NCBI GenBank assembly: GCA_014193115.1
Contig: BJHQ01000007.1
Span: forward strand, 1 to 64,000
Length of the DNA stretch: 64,000 nt
Direction: 5' to 3'
DNA from: Planctomycetota bacterium
Lineage (GTDB): Bacteria > Planctomycetota > UBA11346
Made by a program: the position numbers and the translations under genes. Of the stretch, positions 9,272-19,083 are shown in pieces. Position 1 is the first letter of the stretch. Each line of letters opens with the position of its first letter. The notes beneath the pieces are model-generated. The model did no database searches and had not been told where the DNA came from. It saw nothing but the letters and a program-made list of their open reading frames with translations.

Positions 9272-11491
9272 TCACTTTTTGACCGGTCCGGCATTCGCCG
9301 ACTCCACATTCGCCGCAGGCGCTTTCACCGCAGGCGCTTTCACCGCAGGCGCATGCGCTGCAGCATCCACTGTAGGTTTTTTCGCGTCTACAGGCCGGGG
9401 CTCCGGTGGTTTTGGCGGCGGCAAAGCAGGAAAGAGAAAGGTACGTTCGCCGATGGTCAGGCCATTATCGATCACGGCCATTTCAGGGTGCTCGCCGGTT
9501 GGTGAACACGTCAGTACATTGATAAGTGCGGACTTGGCATATTGCTCGATCCCCTCGCGGGTTTGACCTACGCGTACCAAGGTGCGGTCGCCTGCAGTTG
9601 GGGTGAGCGATTGGGGGAGTTCCAGCGGCGATTGCCTGCGTCGCCAGACCGCGCCGTCGCTCCAGGCGATGACATGGCCGTGCGGAGCGAGGCGTCCACG
9701 GAACAATCCGTTAGCCAGGTTGAGCGACAACCGATCGCCGGCAATGGTGCCGACCACGGTTTTTCCATGGCCCCACGGATTGTCGGCGGCGATGATGAAC
9801 TGCTCACCCTGCTGATCGAGATGGATGGCCAATTCCCGTGAACAGCTCCAGTCACCAGTGAGGTCGAATCGGGAAACGCGGTCGGCATCCCCGAAATCTC
9901 CAACGATCTGCGGTCCTTGCGTGATCACCACACCATCGATCGAGCCCGATCGATTCAGGTCGATCATGATGCGCGGCGCTTTGCTCTCGTCCCGGCTGAA
10001 ATGCACCAGCCAGCGTTTATCGCTGACTTCATTCATGCGAATGATTTCTCCTGGCACTCCCCCGGCGAACCCAGTGGCGCCGAGGAAATTGAACATGTAG
10101 CGCCGTCCATGAGCCCAAATCCGGCATCGGCCACTGGGATTTGTCGCAGTGGCCAATGACCGATTCTTGTTGGGATCATCATGCGTGAGCATGAACGCGA
10201 CCAGAATATCATCGGGTCCTGACCATGCATTGCGCATCATTAGTGTTGAAAAAGCCTTGGAATCAATGCGGGTTGATCCCACCTGGACGTGGGCAGGAAG
10301 AACCTCACCGGGATACCGCGCTGGTTCTTCGAACGGCCAGTTGATCAGCGCCAGCATCGAACGGTGCGGATACGGACCGACGGTATCGAAATCATTCTGG
10401 CCATCCTTCACGCCGCTGGATGGAAAATCCCGTCCCAGCGTCGAGACGCAGAAATGTTCATATACCCAGCGTAACGCGGCGCGCCGGTCCGGGCTGGCGA
10501 TGCCCATGGCTTGGACGAATTGGCCGCCCCCGGCCAACTCAATACGATTTAGATGCTGGCTGCCCATGGGTGCGTGATCGTAGGGTACTACCAATTGCAG
10601 GCCGCATCGGGCCGGCATCGCCAGCCAGAGCAGGCGATCGACCAGGGTCTGAATCTTGGGCTGGATTTTGGCCAGATCGACACCACCGGCGACCCTCAGA
10701 GACTGGATCGCCAAGGGCAGCGTGACATCACGCAACGCATCGGTCAGGTCGTTATCACGTCCACCCACTCCATACGGAGAGATCTGTGCGAATTCGCTCG
10801 TTATGGTATAGATATGATCGGTGGCCGGTATCACCAAACGCAACGGTTGACTGCCGAGGGTGTCGCCTGCGAAGGCAAGCCCATAGAGGATTTTCGCGCT
10901 CCCGCTGCACGTCATCATCACCTCTGCAGTCAATGCCTGAAATATCTGCGTACGTACCTCGTCTGACCAGACGTCATAGCACAGGTCATACGCCATGGCC
11001 AAGGCCGCGACCGCGGCGCCGCTGTACTCGCCGCCCGCTGGGGCTTTCAAACCGAAGCGGGCATCCCGATCACTCTGCCCATGGGCGACCAGGATGGCCG
11101 CCTCGCGCGCTGCGTCAGCAGCGGCCTTGTCGCCGGTGAGATGCCAGAGCATGCCATAGCCGACCGCGTGGAAGATCGTGAACACTTTGCCCACCGGCTC
11201 TGACATCAGATCGCCGGGATCATTGCCAGCTGGCAGCGGATTGCGCTTGGCAGGCAGGGTGTTGCCGGCACCGCTATCCAACTGGAAGCGCAAACGGGCA
11301 ATGATCTGTTTGCCTTCCGAAGTAGCCGCCCTGGCTTTCAGTTTGTCCAGGTCGGTGGTTCTGAAGAAAAGGCGAGGATGCTCGTTGGGCGCGGGTTTGA
11401 CGAAACCGGGCACGCTGGAATCCTTGGCAGGTTCGCCGCCCTGACATACGGCGGCGACTAGCACTGCGATCATGATGACGATGCGTGGCAT
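9272..11491 (-). CDS. Heparinase II/III-like secreted protein, cassette A
   Basis: Predicted secreted (alpha/alpha)-toroid protein of 739 residues, possibly a polysaccharide lyase or glycan-binding protein. A signal peptide (MPRIVIMIAVLVAAVCQGG) is followed by the HPRLFFRTTDLDKLKARA start seen in heparinase/alginate-lyase-like families, then helical segments such as GYGMLWHLTGDKAAAD and AGGEYSGAAVAALAMAYDL. A beta-rich C-terminal region contains DLTGDWSCSREL, VVGTIAGD and ISWSDGAVWRR-like strands (here VIAWSDGAVWRR). The extreme end is an Ala/Pro/Lys-rich tail of about 50 residues with a 15-bp DNA repeat. The ATG at 11491 is only 11 bases after the DUF1552 stop; the frame remains open far upstream, but those codons overlap DUF1552. 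Catalytic residues cannot be assigned with confidence. Confidence 0.8.
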   Translation of the reverse strand: MPRIVIMIAVLVAAVCQGGEPAKDSSVPGFVKPAPNEHPRLFFRTTDLDKLKARAATSEGKQIIARLRFQLDSGAGNTLPAKRNPLPAGNDPGDLMSEPVGKVFTIFHAVGYGMLWHLTGDKAAADAAREAAILVAHGQSDRDARFGLKAPAGGEYSGAAVAALAMAYDLCYDVWSDEVRTQIFQALTAEVMMTCSGSAKILYGLAFAGDTLGSQPLRLVIPATDHIYTITSEFAQISPYGVGGRDNDLTDALRDVTLPLAIQSLRVAGGVDLAKIQPKIQTLVDRLLWLAMPARCGLQLVVPYDHAPMGSQHLNRIELAGGGQFVQAMGIASPDRRAALRWVYEHFCVSTLGRDFPSSGVKDGQNDFDTVGPYPHRSMLALINWPFEEPARYPGEVLPAHVQVGSTRIDSKAFSTLMMRNAWSGPDDILVAFMLTHDDPNKNRSLATATNPSGRCRIWAHGRRYMFNFLGATGFAGGVPGEIIRMNEVSDKRWLVHFSRDESKAPRIMIDLNRSGSIDGVVITQGPQIVGDFGDADRVSRFDLTGDWSCSRELAIHLDQQGEQFIIAADNPWGHGKTVVGTIAGDRLSLNLANGLFRGRLAPHGHVIAWSDGAVWRRRQSPLELPQSLTPTAGDRTLVRVGQTREGIEQYAKSALINVLTCSPTGEHPEMAVIDNGLTIGERTFLFPALPPPKPPEPRPVDAKKPTVDAAAHAPAVKAPAVKAPAANVESANAGPVKK
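9315..9352 (-). repeat. 15-bp tandem repeat in the tail of heparinase-like gene A
   Basis: Two and a half copies of GCAGGCGCTTTCACC (plus strand; 9315-9329, 9330-9344, then eight bases). It encodes the repeated Ala-Val-Lys-Ala-Pro units of the low-complexity C-terminal tail and keeps frame because the unit is 15 bp. Confidence 0.9.
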
Positions 11492-11502
11492 GGAGTCCCC
11501 GG

Positions 11503-12840
11503 TCAGGCGGTGAGCAGGTCGGCGACCTTGCCATCGGCATTGGCGAACTTCGGTTCGTCGATGCCATAGCAGGTCAGCAACGTGGCGAAGAGATTTCCGA
11601 GGTTGCCATCGGGATAGCGCAGATGGCGGCCATGCTTCAACCCGAGCTTGGTGCCTCCGATCAGCAAGGTCGGGTAGTTGCGATTCCAGTGGACATCGCT
11701 GCACTGGCTGCCGAACAGGATGATGGTGTTGTCGAGCACGCTGCCGTCGCCTTCCTTTAATTCGGACAGCCGTTTGGCCAGTAGTCCGACCTGATCGCTC
11801 ATGCATTGGCACCAGATTCCCCAATTCTTGTAATAGTCGGGATTGCCGCTGTCGTGGCTCAGTCCATGGGTGTCCAGCACTCCGCACAGTTTGGAAATAT
11901 GTTCATTATGCCCGACTTCAGGTTGCAACGTGAACTGCGCCGTGCGCGATGAATCGGTAGCAAAGGCGAGGACAATGGTTTCGATGTGGTTGGCGAAGTA
12001 TCGTTCGAGCTGGGCGCGATCCTTGCAGGTGGACGTACCTGAGGGCCAGGCATCGATCTTCGCATCGACCGTGGGACGTGGCTTGTCGAGCCAGGACTCG
12101 GCGCGGATCAGATTCTTTTCGCTCTCGCGGATCGCCTCCAGGTGCTGATCCAGGCGTTGACGATCGGCGCTCCCGAGCTGAACATGCAACGCTTTGGTTT
12201 GCATGAGCGCGAGATCGAGTACGCTCCGCTCCTGAACGTATAAAGCGCGCTGTCGTTCGATCGACTTGGCGTCACGTCCGAACAGCAATTCAAACGTTTT
12301 TCGAGGATCGCACTGCGCCGGAACTGCCTGGCCGCGCGCATCGAAGGTACGTGCCGGCGGTGCAACCGTGCTTCCTGCTGCCGGAGAACTGGTCAGGACC
12401 AGCGACGGCTGGAAAACCTCCTGGGCGGTGCGATCAGCGATCAGGCCGTCGATAGAAATGCTGTTCTTTCCGTAAGGCCGCGCCCCGGTCAGCCACTGCG
12501 CGGTGCAGGAGTGACCATCTGAAATGCGGGCCAGATGATGGTCCATACCGCTGACAAAGGTCATCTGGTCGCGGAACGGAACGAGGGCGCGATGAATCTC
12601 GCTGAGTGCATAATCACGGCCGGTCTTGGTCGGGAACCAGCTCCACGCATCGCGATGCCCGTGACCTGGTGGGGGCAGCGGAACACCCAAGCCGAAATTC
12701 ATCGAGACGAACCGAGCTGGTGGTTTGACCGGCGAGGCGCCAGTACCATCGCCGGCCCAGCCCATCGCGTCGAGCAAGGGCAGAGCGATGGTGGCTGCGG
12801 CAGATTTCAGGACTGTTCGGCGATCGATACGGAACGTCAT
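11503..12840 (-). CDS. DUF1552 family protein with Tat signal, cassette A
   Basis: The 445-residue product belongs to DUF1552, a family found beside PSD-type cytochrome proteins in planctomycetes and related bacteria, with unknown function. The N-terminus has a twin-arginine signal (DRRTVLKSAAATIALPLLDA), so it is probably exported folded, perhaps with a cofactor. Further landmarks are the conserved PARFVSMNFGLGVPLPPPGH, GMDHHLARISDGHSCTAQWL and SHDSGNPDYYKNWGIW. The ATG at 12840 has AGGAGCC just upstream. It starts 13 bases after the PSD stop and ends 11 bases before the heparinase-like start, so the three genes are very likely co-transcribed and translationally coupled. It resembles the cassette C copy more than the B copy in the segment around its PEVGHNEHIS motif. 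Confidence 0.9.
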   Translation of the reverse strand: MTFRIDRRTVLKSAAATIALPLLDAMGWAGDGTGASPVKPPARFVSMNFGLGVPLPPPGHGHRDAWSWFPTKTGRDYALSEIHRALVPFRDQMTFVSGMDHHLARISDGHSCTAQWLTGARPYGKNSISIDGLIADRTAQEVFQPSLVLTSSPAAGSTVAPPARTFDARGQAVPAQCDPRKTFELLFGRDAKSIERQRALYVQERSVLDLALMQTKALHVQLGSADRQRLDQHLEAIRESEKNLIRAESWLDKPRPTVDAKIDAWPSGTSTCKDRAQLERYFANHIETIVLAFATDSSRTAQFTLQPEVGHNEHISKLCGVLDTHGLSHDSGNPDYYKNWGIWCQCMSDQVGLLAKRLSELKEGDGSVLDNTIILFGSQCSDVHWNRNYPTLLIGGTKLGLKHGRHLRYPDGNLGNLFATLLTCYGIDEPKFANADGKVADLLTA

Positions 12841-12853
12841 GGTAGGCTCCTGG

Positions 12854-15415
12854 TCAACGGGTGCGGAAGAGTGGGCTGAGGACGATGGCTAGCACCAGAT
12901 CGCGGGTGCCGCCCCCGGCAGCGGTCCAGCGTTTGGCCACGTCATCGAGCAGCGGCTGGTCGCTGAACTCCATAGTCCGGCCAAGCAGGTAGGAAGCGAG
13001 GCGATGGATCAGGGTGCGGTCGAAACGGTCCTTGGCAGCGCTGCCCAGATAGCTGCGCAGGTCGTCGAGACCGGACACCGCAGTACCATCGGGCAAGGTC
13101 GATGTGCATTCGATCGCCTGACCAGTCCATACCGTGTGCCGACCTCCGGCGAGATCGAAGACGAAATAACGCCCCTTGGCTTCGTTGCGAGGCAGGCCGG
13201 TGGGATCGAATCGCTCGAAGGGCAGGCCGTACGGATCGATGCTCGCATGGCAGTCGCGGCAGGCGTCTTTATTGCGATGGGCGATCAATCGCTGGGTCAG
13301 CGAAAGTCCTGAGAAATCCTCGGGCACTGATGGAACCGCTGGCGGCGGATCGCCCGGTGGCTGGTCGAGCAGATTGCGGCGGAACCACACCGCACGCTTG
13401 ATCGGATGAGAATGCTCGCCGGTCGAATTCATCAGATGCACGGCGGACAGGTGCAGGATGCCACCTTGGCGACCGGAACCTGCCGCAGGCACCGCGACGA
13501 AGTCATTGCCCGGAACCAGTGGAATCCCGTAATGGCGCGACATCCGCCGGTCGACTACCAGGAAATCGGCGTTGATCAGGTTGGCTGACGGCAGATTGCG
13601 ACGGAAGATGTGCGCGACGAAATGCCGGGCTTCACCACGCATCGCTGCCTTCAAAGGATCCGGTTCGACGGAGGTAAAGAACTCGGGGTTGATGTTCACG
13701 CCGTCAAGCGCATGCAGACCGAGGTACGCGTCGGCAAATCCGAGAAGGAATACATTGCTGCGCGCATCGGCGAGCAAGCGTTCGGTTTCGCGGCGCAGGC
13801 CGGCATCGCTGGTCAGATCGCCGGAAACGCACGCGGCGTGCAACGCCGGATCGGGCAGCGTACCGGTCAAACCATACGCCAGGCGCGACGCCAGCGCCCA
13901 AGCGTTCAGAGGAGAACGCTGCGATCCGTCGCGGACCGGCTCGGGATAATAGATGAACTGCGGTGCGATCAGAACATTAGCCAGGGTTTCACGAAGCGCC
14001 TCGATCGGACCAGGATACTTCGATCGAATCTTCTGATGGAACTCGGCGTAGGCATCAATTTCCTCTGTGGTCGGCGGGCGGCGCCAGGCACGCTGCATGA
14101 AACGACCGAGAATCCGTTTGACCCCCTCAGCATCGTCAACGGAATCATTTCCGGTGATGGCGACATGCGACGGCGGCGGCCACGACGCATAATAGGGCAC
14201 CTCAAGAGTTGCCTCGTACAGCAATAAGACAGGGTTCAGCTTGGGCGCTTTCTTCTTCGGATCCGGCAAATATTTAGCCTCAATTGCCGGAGTCGGCGTC
14301 GGATCCATCAGCAGATCCGGTTCCATATGACGGATAAATATGACCTCGCCGTGATCGGGCAGAGCCACCAGCTGCCAGGGCATGCGGAACTCGATTTCGG
14401 TCGGCGTGGCGCTGGTGACCAGGGCCTGGCCGACGAACTGGTGCGGTTCCATGTCCGAACCGATATAACCGACATCGATGCGGAGGTTCGGCACCTGGTC
14501 GCCATCGGTCCGGCCGCTGACCTTCGCCACCACCCGCAGTTCACCAGTACGAGGTATATCCTTTATGCCGGCAAGGTACCATGCTGAACCAGCTCTAGTT
14601 TTTGGGCCTAGCATATCGCGATACTCCCGTGGCAGGGATAACCCGCCATCGAGGATGCTCGCCCTGGTATGGAGTTTCGGCTGCTCGTGGGCCGCGATCT
14701 TCTTCGGAGGGTCGAACACGGTTGAAACCAGTACATGGTCTGTCGGTCCCCCATTCCGCTTCTCGACATTGTTTATGTGGCCTGCCGCTGCCTTCAACGT
14801 CGCCTTCATGCTCGGAGGTTTATCTCCCGTAACCAACGCAATCGCCAGCCCGGCCCGGGCGCGATCGAGCAGTACGGACAGGTGGGTGGTATTGAACGAC
14901 ATTTCCCGGCTGTCGTTGTCGAATCCAGTCTCGCGGTTGCGATTTTCCTCGGGGAACCCCTGACCGAAATCGACGATGGTGACTCCGAGCAAGTCCTGCA
15001 TGGACTGCACATATTCCTTGCGGGTCAACCGGCGCATGGCGCCTTGGCCGCCGGTGCTGCTGCGCACCTTGGCCGCTAAACGCAGTTCCTGACGCAGCCA
15101 CGACAGCAGTTTCTGACGCTCATCGCTGGTCGGCTGATTGGCATGCTTGGGCGGTGGCATCTCCAGGACCTGGGTCTTGTTAAGAACCTCTTCCCAACCG
15201 TGCAGCGAAGCGCCACGCACGATGTCGGGGTCGAGGGTATCGACCCGGAAATTGCCCTTCTGGACCTTGGCCGAGTGGCACTCGGCGCAGGTTCGGTCGA
15301 GCAGCGGTTTCACGTGCTGGCGAAACGTCGCGAGATCGGCAGCAGGTTCGCCGGCGGCCACGATGAACACCGTGGCCATCAAGGCCACAGATCGGCCGAT
15401 CCGGAACTGAAGCAT
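12854..15415 (-). CDS. Secreted di-haem PSD-type protein (PSCyt1/DUF1587/1595/1592/1588/1585), cassette A
   Basis: The 853-residue product has a signal peptide ending near VAAGEPAAD, then a planctomycete cytochrome c domain with haem motif CAECH (C43-H47). Next come DUF1587 (MRRLTRKEYVQSMQDLLG), a beta-rich middle segment (GELRVVAKVSGR), DUF1595 (FMQRAWRRPPTTEEID), DUF1592 (LRETLANVLIAPQFIY), DUF1588 with a second haem motif CRDCH (about residues 719-723), and DUF1585 at the end (LASYLLGRTMEFSDQPLL). Two c-type haems suggest periplasmic electron transfer; the substrate is unknown. I chose the ATG at 15415 because the signal peptide follows directly. An in-frame ATG at 15520 lies exactly 30 bases from operator copy 2. 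First gene of its cassette. Confidence 0.9.
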   Translation of the reverse strand: MLQFRIGRSVALMATVFIVAAGEPAADLATFRQHVKPLLDRTCAECHSAKVQKGNFRVDTLDPDIVRGASLHGWEEVLNKTQVLEMPPPKHANQPTSDERQKLLSWLRQELRLAAKVRSSTGGQGAMRRLTRKEYVQSMQDLLGVTIVDFGQGFPEENRNRETGFDNDSREMSFNTTHLSVLLDRARAGLAIALVTGDKPPSMKATLKAAAGHINNVEKRNGGPTDHVLVSTVFDPPKKIAAHEQPKLHTRASILDGGLSLPREYRDMLGPKTRAGSAWYLAGIKDIPRTGELRVVAKVSGRTDGDQVPNLRIDVGYIGSDMEPHQFVGQALVTSATPTEIEFRMPWQLVALPDHGEVIFIRHMEPDLLMDPTPTPAIEAKYLPDPKKKAPKLNPVLLLYEATLEVPYYASWPPPSHVAITGNDSVDDAEGVKRILGRFMQRAWRRPPTTEEIDAYAEFHQKIRSKYPGPIEALRETLANVLIAPQFIYYPEPVRDGSQRSPLNAWALASRLAYGLTGTLPDPALHAACVSGDLTSDAGLRRETERLLADARSNVFLLGFADAYLGLHALDGVNINPEFFTSVEPDPLKAAMRGEARHFVAHIFRRNLPSANLINADFLVVDRRMSRHYGIPLVPGNDFVAVPAAGSGRQGGILHLSAVHLMNSTGEHSHPIKRAVWFRRNLLDQPPGDPPPAVPSVPEDFSGLSLTQRLIAHRNKDACRDCHASIDPYGLPFERFDPTGLPRNEAKGRYFVFDLAGGRHTVWTGQAIECTSTLPDGTAVSGLDDLRSYLGSAAKDRFDRTLIHRLASYLLGRTMEFSDQPLLDDVAKRWTAAGGGTRDLVLAIVLSPLFRTR

Positions 15416-15550
15416 CTTTGTCCATTCGGACCCTGCACAGCGCACTCGAACATCGGGACGCCATCCGACAGTTTCGAAAAGTCGTTTTACGCGGGTGGCC
15501 AGGTCGTAATATAGGCTCATGGCTAGGCTTACGTGGCACTTGCCATACTT

Positions 15551-15580
15551 GTTGCGCCAAGTTTTACGCCGTTTACGACA
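15551..15580 (-). promoter_or_regulatory. Operator-like 30-bp motif, copy 2 (cassette A)
   Basis: Plus strand: GTTGCGCCA, AGT, TTTACGC, C, GTTTA, CGACA. It matches copies 1, 3 and 4 at the 23 invariant positions. It is 136 bases upstream of the chosen start of PSD gene A and 30 bases upstream of an in-frame ATG at 15520; a CGTAA sequence sits 17 bases after the motif on the minus strand, at the same place as in copies 3 and 4. The rest of the gap 15416-15644 shows no other gene. Confidence 0.8.
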
Positions 15581-15644
15581 AATCAGGAAGCCCGGCAGAA
15601 TCACTTGGGGCAACTTGCCGCCAATCGTGGCCTGTTACTGCACC

Positions 15645-17723
15645 TTACGGCTTCGCTGTACTTGGCTTCGCCGCCTCGCCTTTCACCGCCGGCGGCTTGG
15701 GCGTTTCCGGCTCAGGGAAAAGGAAAGTACGTTCGCCGATGGTCACCCCACCCTTGATCGATTTCAGTTCGGAATGCTGACCGGTAGGTGAACAGGTCAA
15801 CACGGATAAATTCGAGGATTGGTCAGCAACACGCACATCCTTTCCAAAGACCGTGGTTCCGCGCACCTGGGTATGCGATACCTCGATGACCTTGATCAAC
15901 TGGGGAAGTTCAAGCAGGGAATTCTTTCGTCGCCACACCGCTCCGTCATCCCAGGTGATGACATGGCCATGTGGCGCCATCCGTCCACGAATCAAACCGT
16001 TGGCCCGGGTCAAGGATACCCACTCTCCATTTATGGTGCCGACCACTGGTTTACCGCGGCCCCACGGGTTGTCGGCAGCGACGGTGAACTGCTTGTCCGC
16101 CTGGTCGACATGCACGACCAGTTCCCTCGAACAACTCCAATCTCCAGTCAGATCGAAATGATCAGGACGTCCGGCGTCGGAGAAATCGCCAATGATGTTC
16201 AAGCCATGGCTGATGACGACGGCATCGAGACCGCCAGCGCTATTGAAATCGATGAGAATTCGTGGTACCGAATAATTCTTCCCGAAAAACAGGAGCCAAC
16301 TCCCCTCACCGCGCTGACGCATACCGACCTGGGTGACATGGCTCGGAAGATCAAACAGGTAGCGTTGCCCATAAGCCCACAGCTGGCATCGTTTTTTCGC
16401 ATCACGCGGTGTCGCCAAATCCCGGCCTTCGACCCGCGCCAGCTGGAACGCCACCAGGACATCGTCGGGGCCACTCCAGGCATTGCGCACCACGAAAAAC
16501 GAGGCATCGCCATTAGGATTCGTAGCCTGTGGCGGAAGGACTTCTGCTGGATTGCGTGGCGCTTCGTCGAATGGCCAATTGATCAACGCCAGGAGCGCAC
16601 GATGGGGATACGGTCCCACCGTATCGAAATCGTTCTCTCCGTCCTTCACCCCGCTGGCCGGAAAATCACGTCCAAGAGTCGGAACGCAGAAATGCTCGTA
16701 CACCCAGCGCAGCGCTGCCCGCCGATCTGGGCTGGCCATCCCCATGGCCTGGACGAACTGTCCGCCTCCGGCTAAACCGGTGCGGTCAAGATGCATGCTG
16801 CTCATCGGTGCATGCTCGAATGGGAGGGCGATCTGCACGCCGCAGCGACCGGGCATCACCAGCCAGAGCAGGCGGTCGACCAATCCGACCATGGCCGGGT
16901 AGCCCTTGGCAAGATCGATTCCACCGGCCACCCGCATGGCTTGGATGGCCAAGGGCTGGGTAACATCAAACAGGGCGAAGCGCATATCGCTGTCGCGCCC
17001 TCCGATTCCGAATGGCGGCATGCGTGCGTATTCTCCCCCGACAAATGGCAAGGGATCCCTGGCGACGATCCTGATCGGCTTCCCGGCCAGGGTATCTCCG
17101 AGGAAAGCGAGGTAGGCGAGGCAGCTTGCACTCGAACTGGTCTTCCCCAGCCGATCCGTGGTGAGCGCGTCAATGACGATCTGCTTCGTCGCATCGGACC
17201 AGACATCGTGGCAGAGATCATAGGCGATCGCCAGCGCAGCGACGGCCGCACCGCTATACTCACCTCCGGCCGGGGCATTCAGTCCGAACCGGGCATCACG
17301 GTCGCTCTGGCCCTTGGCGACCAGGATCGCGGACTCGCTTGCGAGGTCTCCTGCAGCTTTGTCACCGGTTAGTCGCCACAGCATGCCGTAGCCGACTGAG
17401 TGGAAGAGCGTGAATACCGATCCATAGGGTGCTGGGCGCAAGTCGCCTGGATCGTCTCCGGCCTCAAGCGGATTGCGCTTGGCCGGCAGGGATGTCCCAT
17501 TCCCGCCATCGAGCAGGAAGCGCAAACGGGCAATAATCCGTTTCCCTTCCGTAGTCGCTGCCCGTTCCTTCAATTTCGGCAGGTCGGCGGCTCTGAAGAA
17601 CAGTCGAGGATGCTCGTTGACCGCCGGATTGACGAAACCGGTCAGGCTGAAGTCCGGGGCTGGTTCGCCAGCTTGGCAGAGAGCGAAGACCAGCACCAGC
17701 ACCATGTGGAAGCATCGGGTCAT
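15645..17723 (-). CDS. Heparinase II/III-like secreted protein, cassette B
   Basis: The 692-residue paralogue of the cassette A and C proteins has a signal peptide (MTRCFHMVLVLVFALCQAG), the HPRLFFRAADLPKLKERA start, the helical repeats GYGMLWRLTGDKAAGD and AGGEYSGAAVAALAIAYDL, the conserved LPFEHAPMSSMHLDRTGLAG stretch, and the beta-rich C-terminus with TWDDGAVWRR. Its tail is the shortest of the three. Predicted export and an (alpha/alpha)-toroid fold fit a lyase or glycan-binding role, but the substrate and active site are unknown. It follows DUF1552 gene B by 11 bases and ends 64 bases before operator copy 2, so the next cassette has its own promoter region. Confidence 0.8.
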   Translation of the reverse strand: MTRCFHMVLVLVFALCQAGEPAPDFSLTGFVNPAVNEHPRLFFRAADLPKLKERAATTEGKRIIARLRFLLDGGNGTSLPAKRNPLEAGDDPGDLRPAPYGSVFTLFHSVGYGMLWRLTGDKAAGDLASESAILVAKGQSDRDARFGLNAPAGGEYSGAAVAALAIAYDLCHDVWSDATKQIVIDALTTDRLGKTSSSASCLAYLAFLGDTLAGKPIRIVARDPLPFVGGEYARMPPFGIGGRDSDMRFALFDVTQPLAIQAMRVAGGIDLAKGYPAMVGLVDRLLWLVMPGRCGVQIALPFEHAPMSSMHLDRTGLAGGGQFVQAMGMASPDRRAALRWVYEHFCVPTLGRDFPASGVKDGENDFDTVGPYPHRALLALINWPFDEAPRNPAEVLPPQATNPNGDASFFVVRNAWSGPDDVLVAFQLARVEGRDLATPRDAKKRCQLWAYGQRYLFDLPSHVTQVGMRQRGEGSWLLFFGKNYSVPRILIDFNSAGGLDAVVISHGLNIIGDFSDAGRPDHFDLTGDWSCSRELVVHVDQADKQFTVAADNPWGRGKPVVGTINGEWVSLTRANGLIRGRMAPHGHVITWDDGAVWRRKNSLLELPQLIKVIEVSHTQVRGTTVFGKDVRVADQSSNLSVLTCSPTGQHSELKSIKGGVTIGERTFLFPEPETPKPPAVKGEAAKPSTAKP

Positions 17724-17734
17724 GGGGATCAGGC

Positions 17735-19069
17735 TCAGGCGGTGAACAATTCGGCGATCTTGCCATCGGCATTCGCAAAACGCGGCTCATCGATGCCATA
17801 ACAGGTCAGCAATGTGGCCAGCACATTCCCGAAATTGCCATCGGGATAGCGCAGATGGCGGCCATGCTTCAGGCCAAGTTTTTCTCCACCGACGAGCAAG
17901 GTCGGATAGTTGCGATTCCAATGGACATCGCTGGTCTGGCTTCCGAACAGGATGATGGTGTGGTCGAGCACCGTGCCATCGCCTTCCTTCAGTTCGGACA
18001 GACGCTTGGCCAACAGGCCGACCTGATCGCTCATGCACTGTGCCCAGAGTCCCCAGTTCTTGTAGTAGTCCGGATTGCCGCTGTCGTGGCTTATTCCATG
18101 GTTATCCATCAAACCAAGCAATGATGACGGCGAGCCGTGATTCGACTCCGGCATCAAGGTGAATTGCGCCGTTCGCGACGAATCGGTGGCGAAGGCCAGC
18201 GCGATGGTCTCAACGTGGTTGGCGTAGAACCGTTCGAGCTGGACGCGATCCTTGCATGTTCCATACCCGGAAGTCCAGGCGTCAACTTTCGCATCGACCG
18301 TGGGCCGCGGTTTGTCAAGCCAGGACTCGGCGCGGATCAGATTCTTTTCACTGGCCCGGATCGCCTCCAAATGCTGATCCATGTTTTGACGATCGGTGCT
18401 GCCGAGCTGCGCGTACAATGCCTTGGCTTGGCTGAGATTCAAATCGAGCACACTGTGTTCCTGGGCGAGCACGGCACGCTGCCGTTCGATCGACTTGGCA
18501 TCGCGACCGAACAGCAGTTCAAAGGTCTTGCGCGGATCGCATTGCGCCGGCACTGCCTGGCCACGAGCATCGAACGTTCTGGCTCGTGGCTGGTTCGTGT
18601 TCTCAGGCGACCCTGAACCGGTCAGGACCAGTGACGGCTGGAAGACCTCCTGGGCAGTTCGGTCAGCGATGAGGCTGTCGATGGAGATGCTGTTTTTACC
18701 GAATGGCCGCGCCCCGGTCAGCCACTGCGCGGTGCAGGAGTGGCCATCGGCGATCCGAGCCAGGTGATGGTCCGTGCCGCTGATGAAGGTCAGGCGGTCG
18801 CGGAACGGGGCGAGGGCGCGGTGGATTTCGCTGAGGACATAATCGCGGCCGGTCTGGGTCGGGAACCAGCTCCATGTGTCACGGTGGGCATGACCGGGCG
18901 GCGGCAATGGCACGCCCACGCCATAATTCATCGAGACGAACCGTGCCGGCGGTTTGACCGGGCCATTTCCCGCGGCATCGCCGGCCCAGCCCATCGCGTC
19001 GAGCAAGGGCAGGGCGATGGTAGCTGCGGCCGACTTCAGGACGGTGCGGCGGTCGATACGGAACGTCAT
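17735..19069 (-). CDS. DUF1552 family protein with Tat signal, cassette B
   Basis: The 444-residue paralogue has the twin-arginine start (DRRTVLKSAAATIALPLLDA) identical to copy A, and the shared core (PARFVSMNYGVGVPLPPPGH, GTDHHLARIADGHSCTAQWL). Copies A and C agree with each other where B differs, around residues 300-330: B reads TLMPESNHGSPSSLLGLMDN while A and C have the PEV-HNEHIS-LCGVLDTHG form. This mosaic pattern hints at recombination or loss of constraint in B. Function unknown; predicted extracytoplasmic partner of the PSD protein encoded just upstream (14-base gap). Confidence 0.9.
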   Translation of the reverse strand: MTFRIDRRTVLKSAAATIALPLLDAMGWAGDAAGNGPVKPPARFVSMNYGVGVPLPPPGHAHRDTWSWFPTQTGRDYVLSEIHRALAPFRDRLTFISGTDHHLARIADGHSCTAQWLTGARPFGKNSISIDSLIADRTAQEVFQPSLVLTGSGSPENTNQPRARTFDARGQAVPAQCDPRKTFELLFGRDAKSIERQRAVLAQEHSVLDLNLSQAKALYAQLGSTDRQNMDQHLEAIRASEKNLIRAESWLDKPRPTVDAKVDAWTSGYGTCKDRVQLERFYANHVETIALAFATDSSRTAQFTLMPESNHGSPSSLLGLMDNHGISHDSGNPDYYKNWGLWAQCMSDQVGLLAKRLSELKEGDGTVLDHTIILFGSQTSDVHWNRNYPTLLVGGEKLGLKHGRHLRYPDGNFGNVLATLLTCYGIDEPRFANADGKIAELFTA

Positions 19070-19083
19070 GACGGGCTCCTGGA

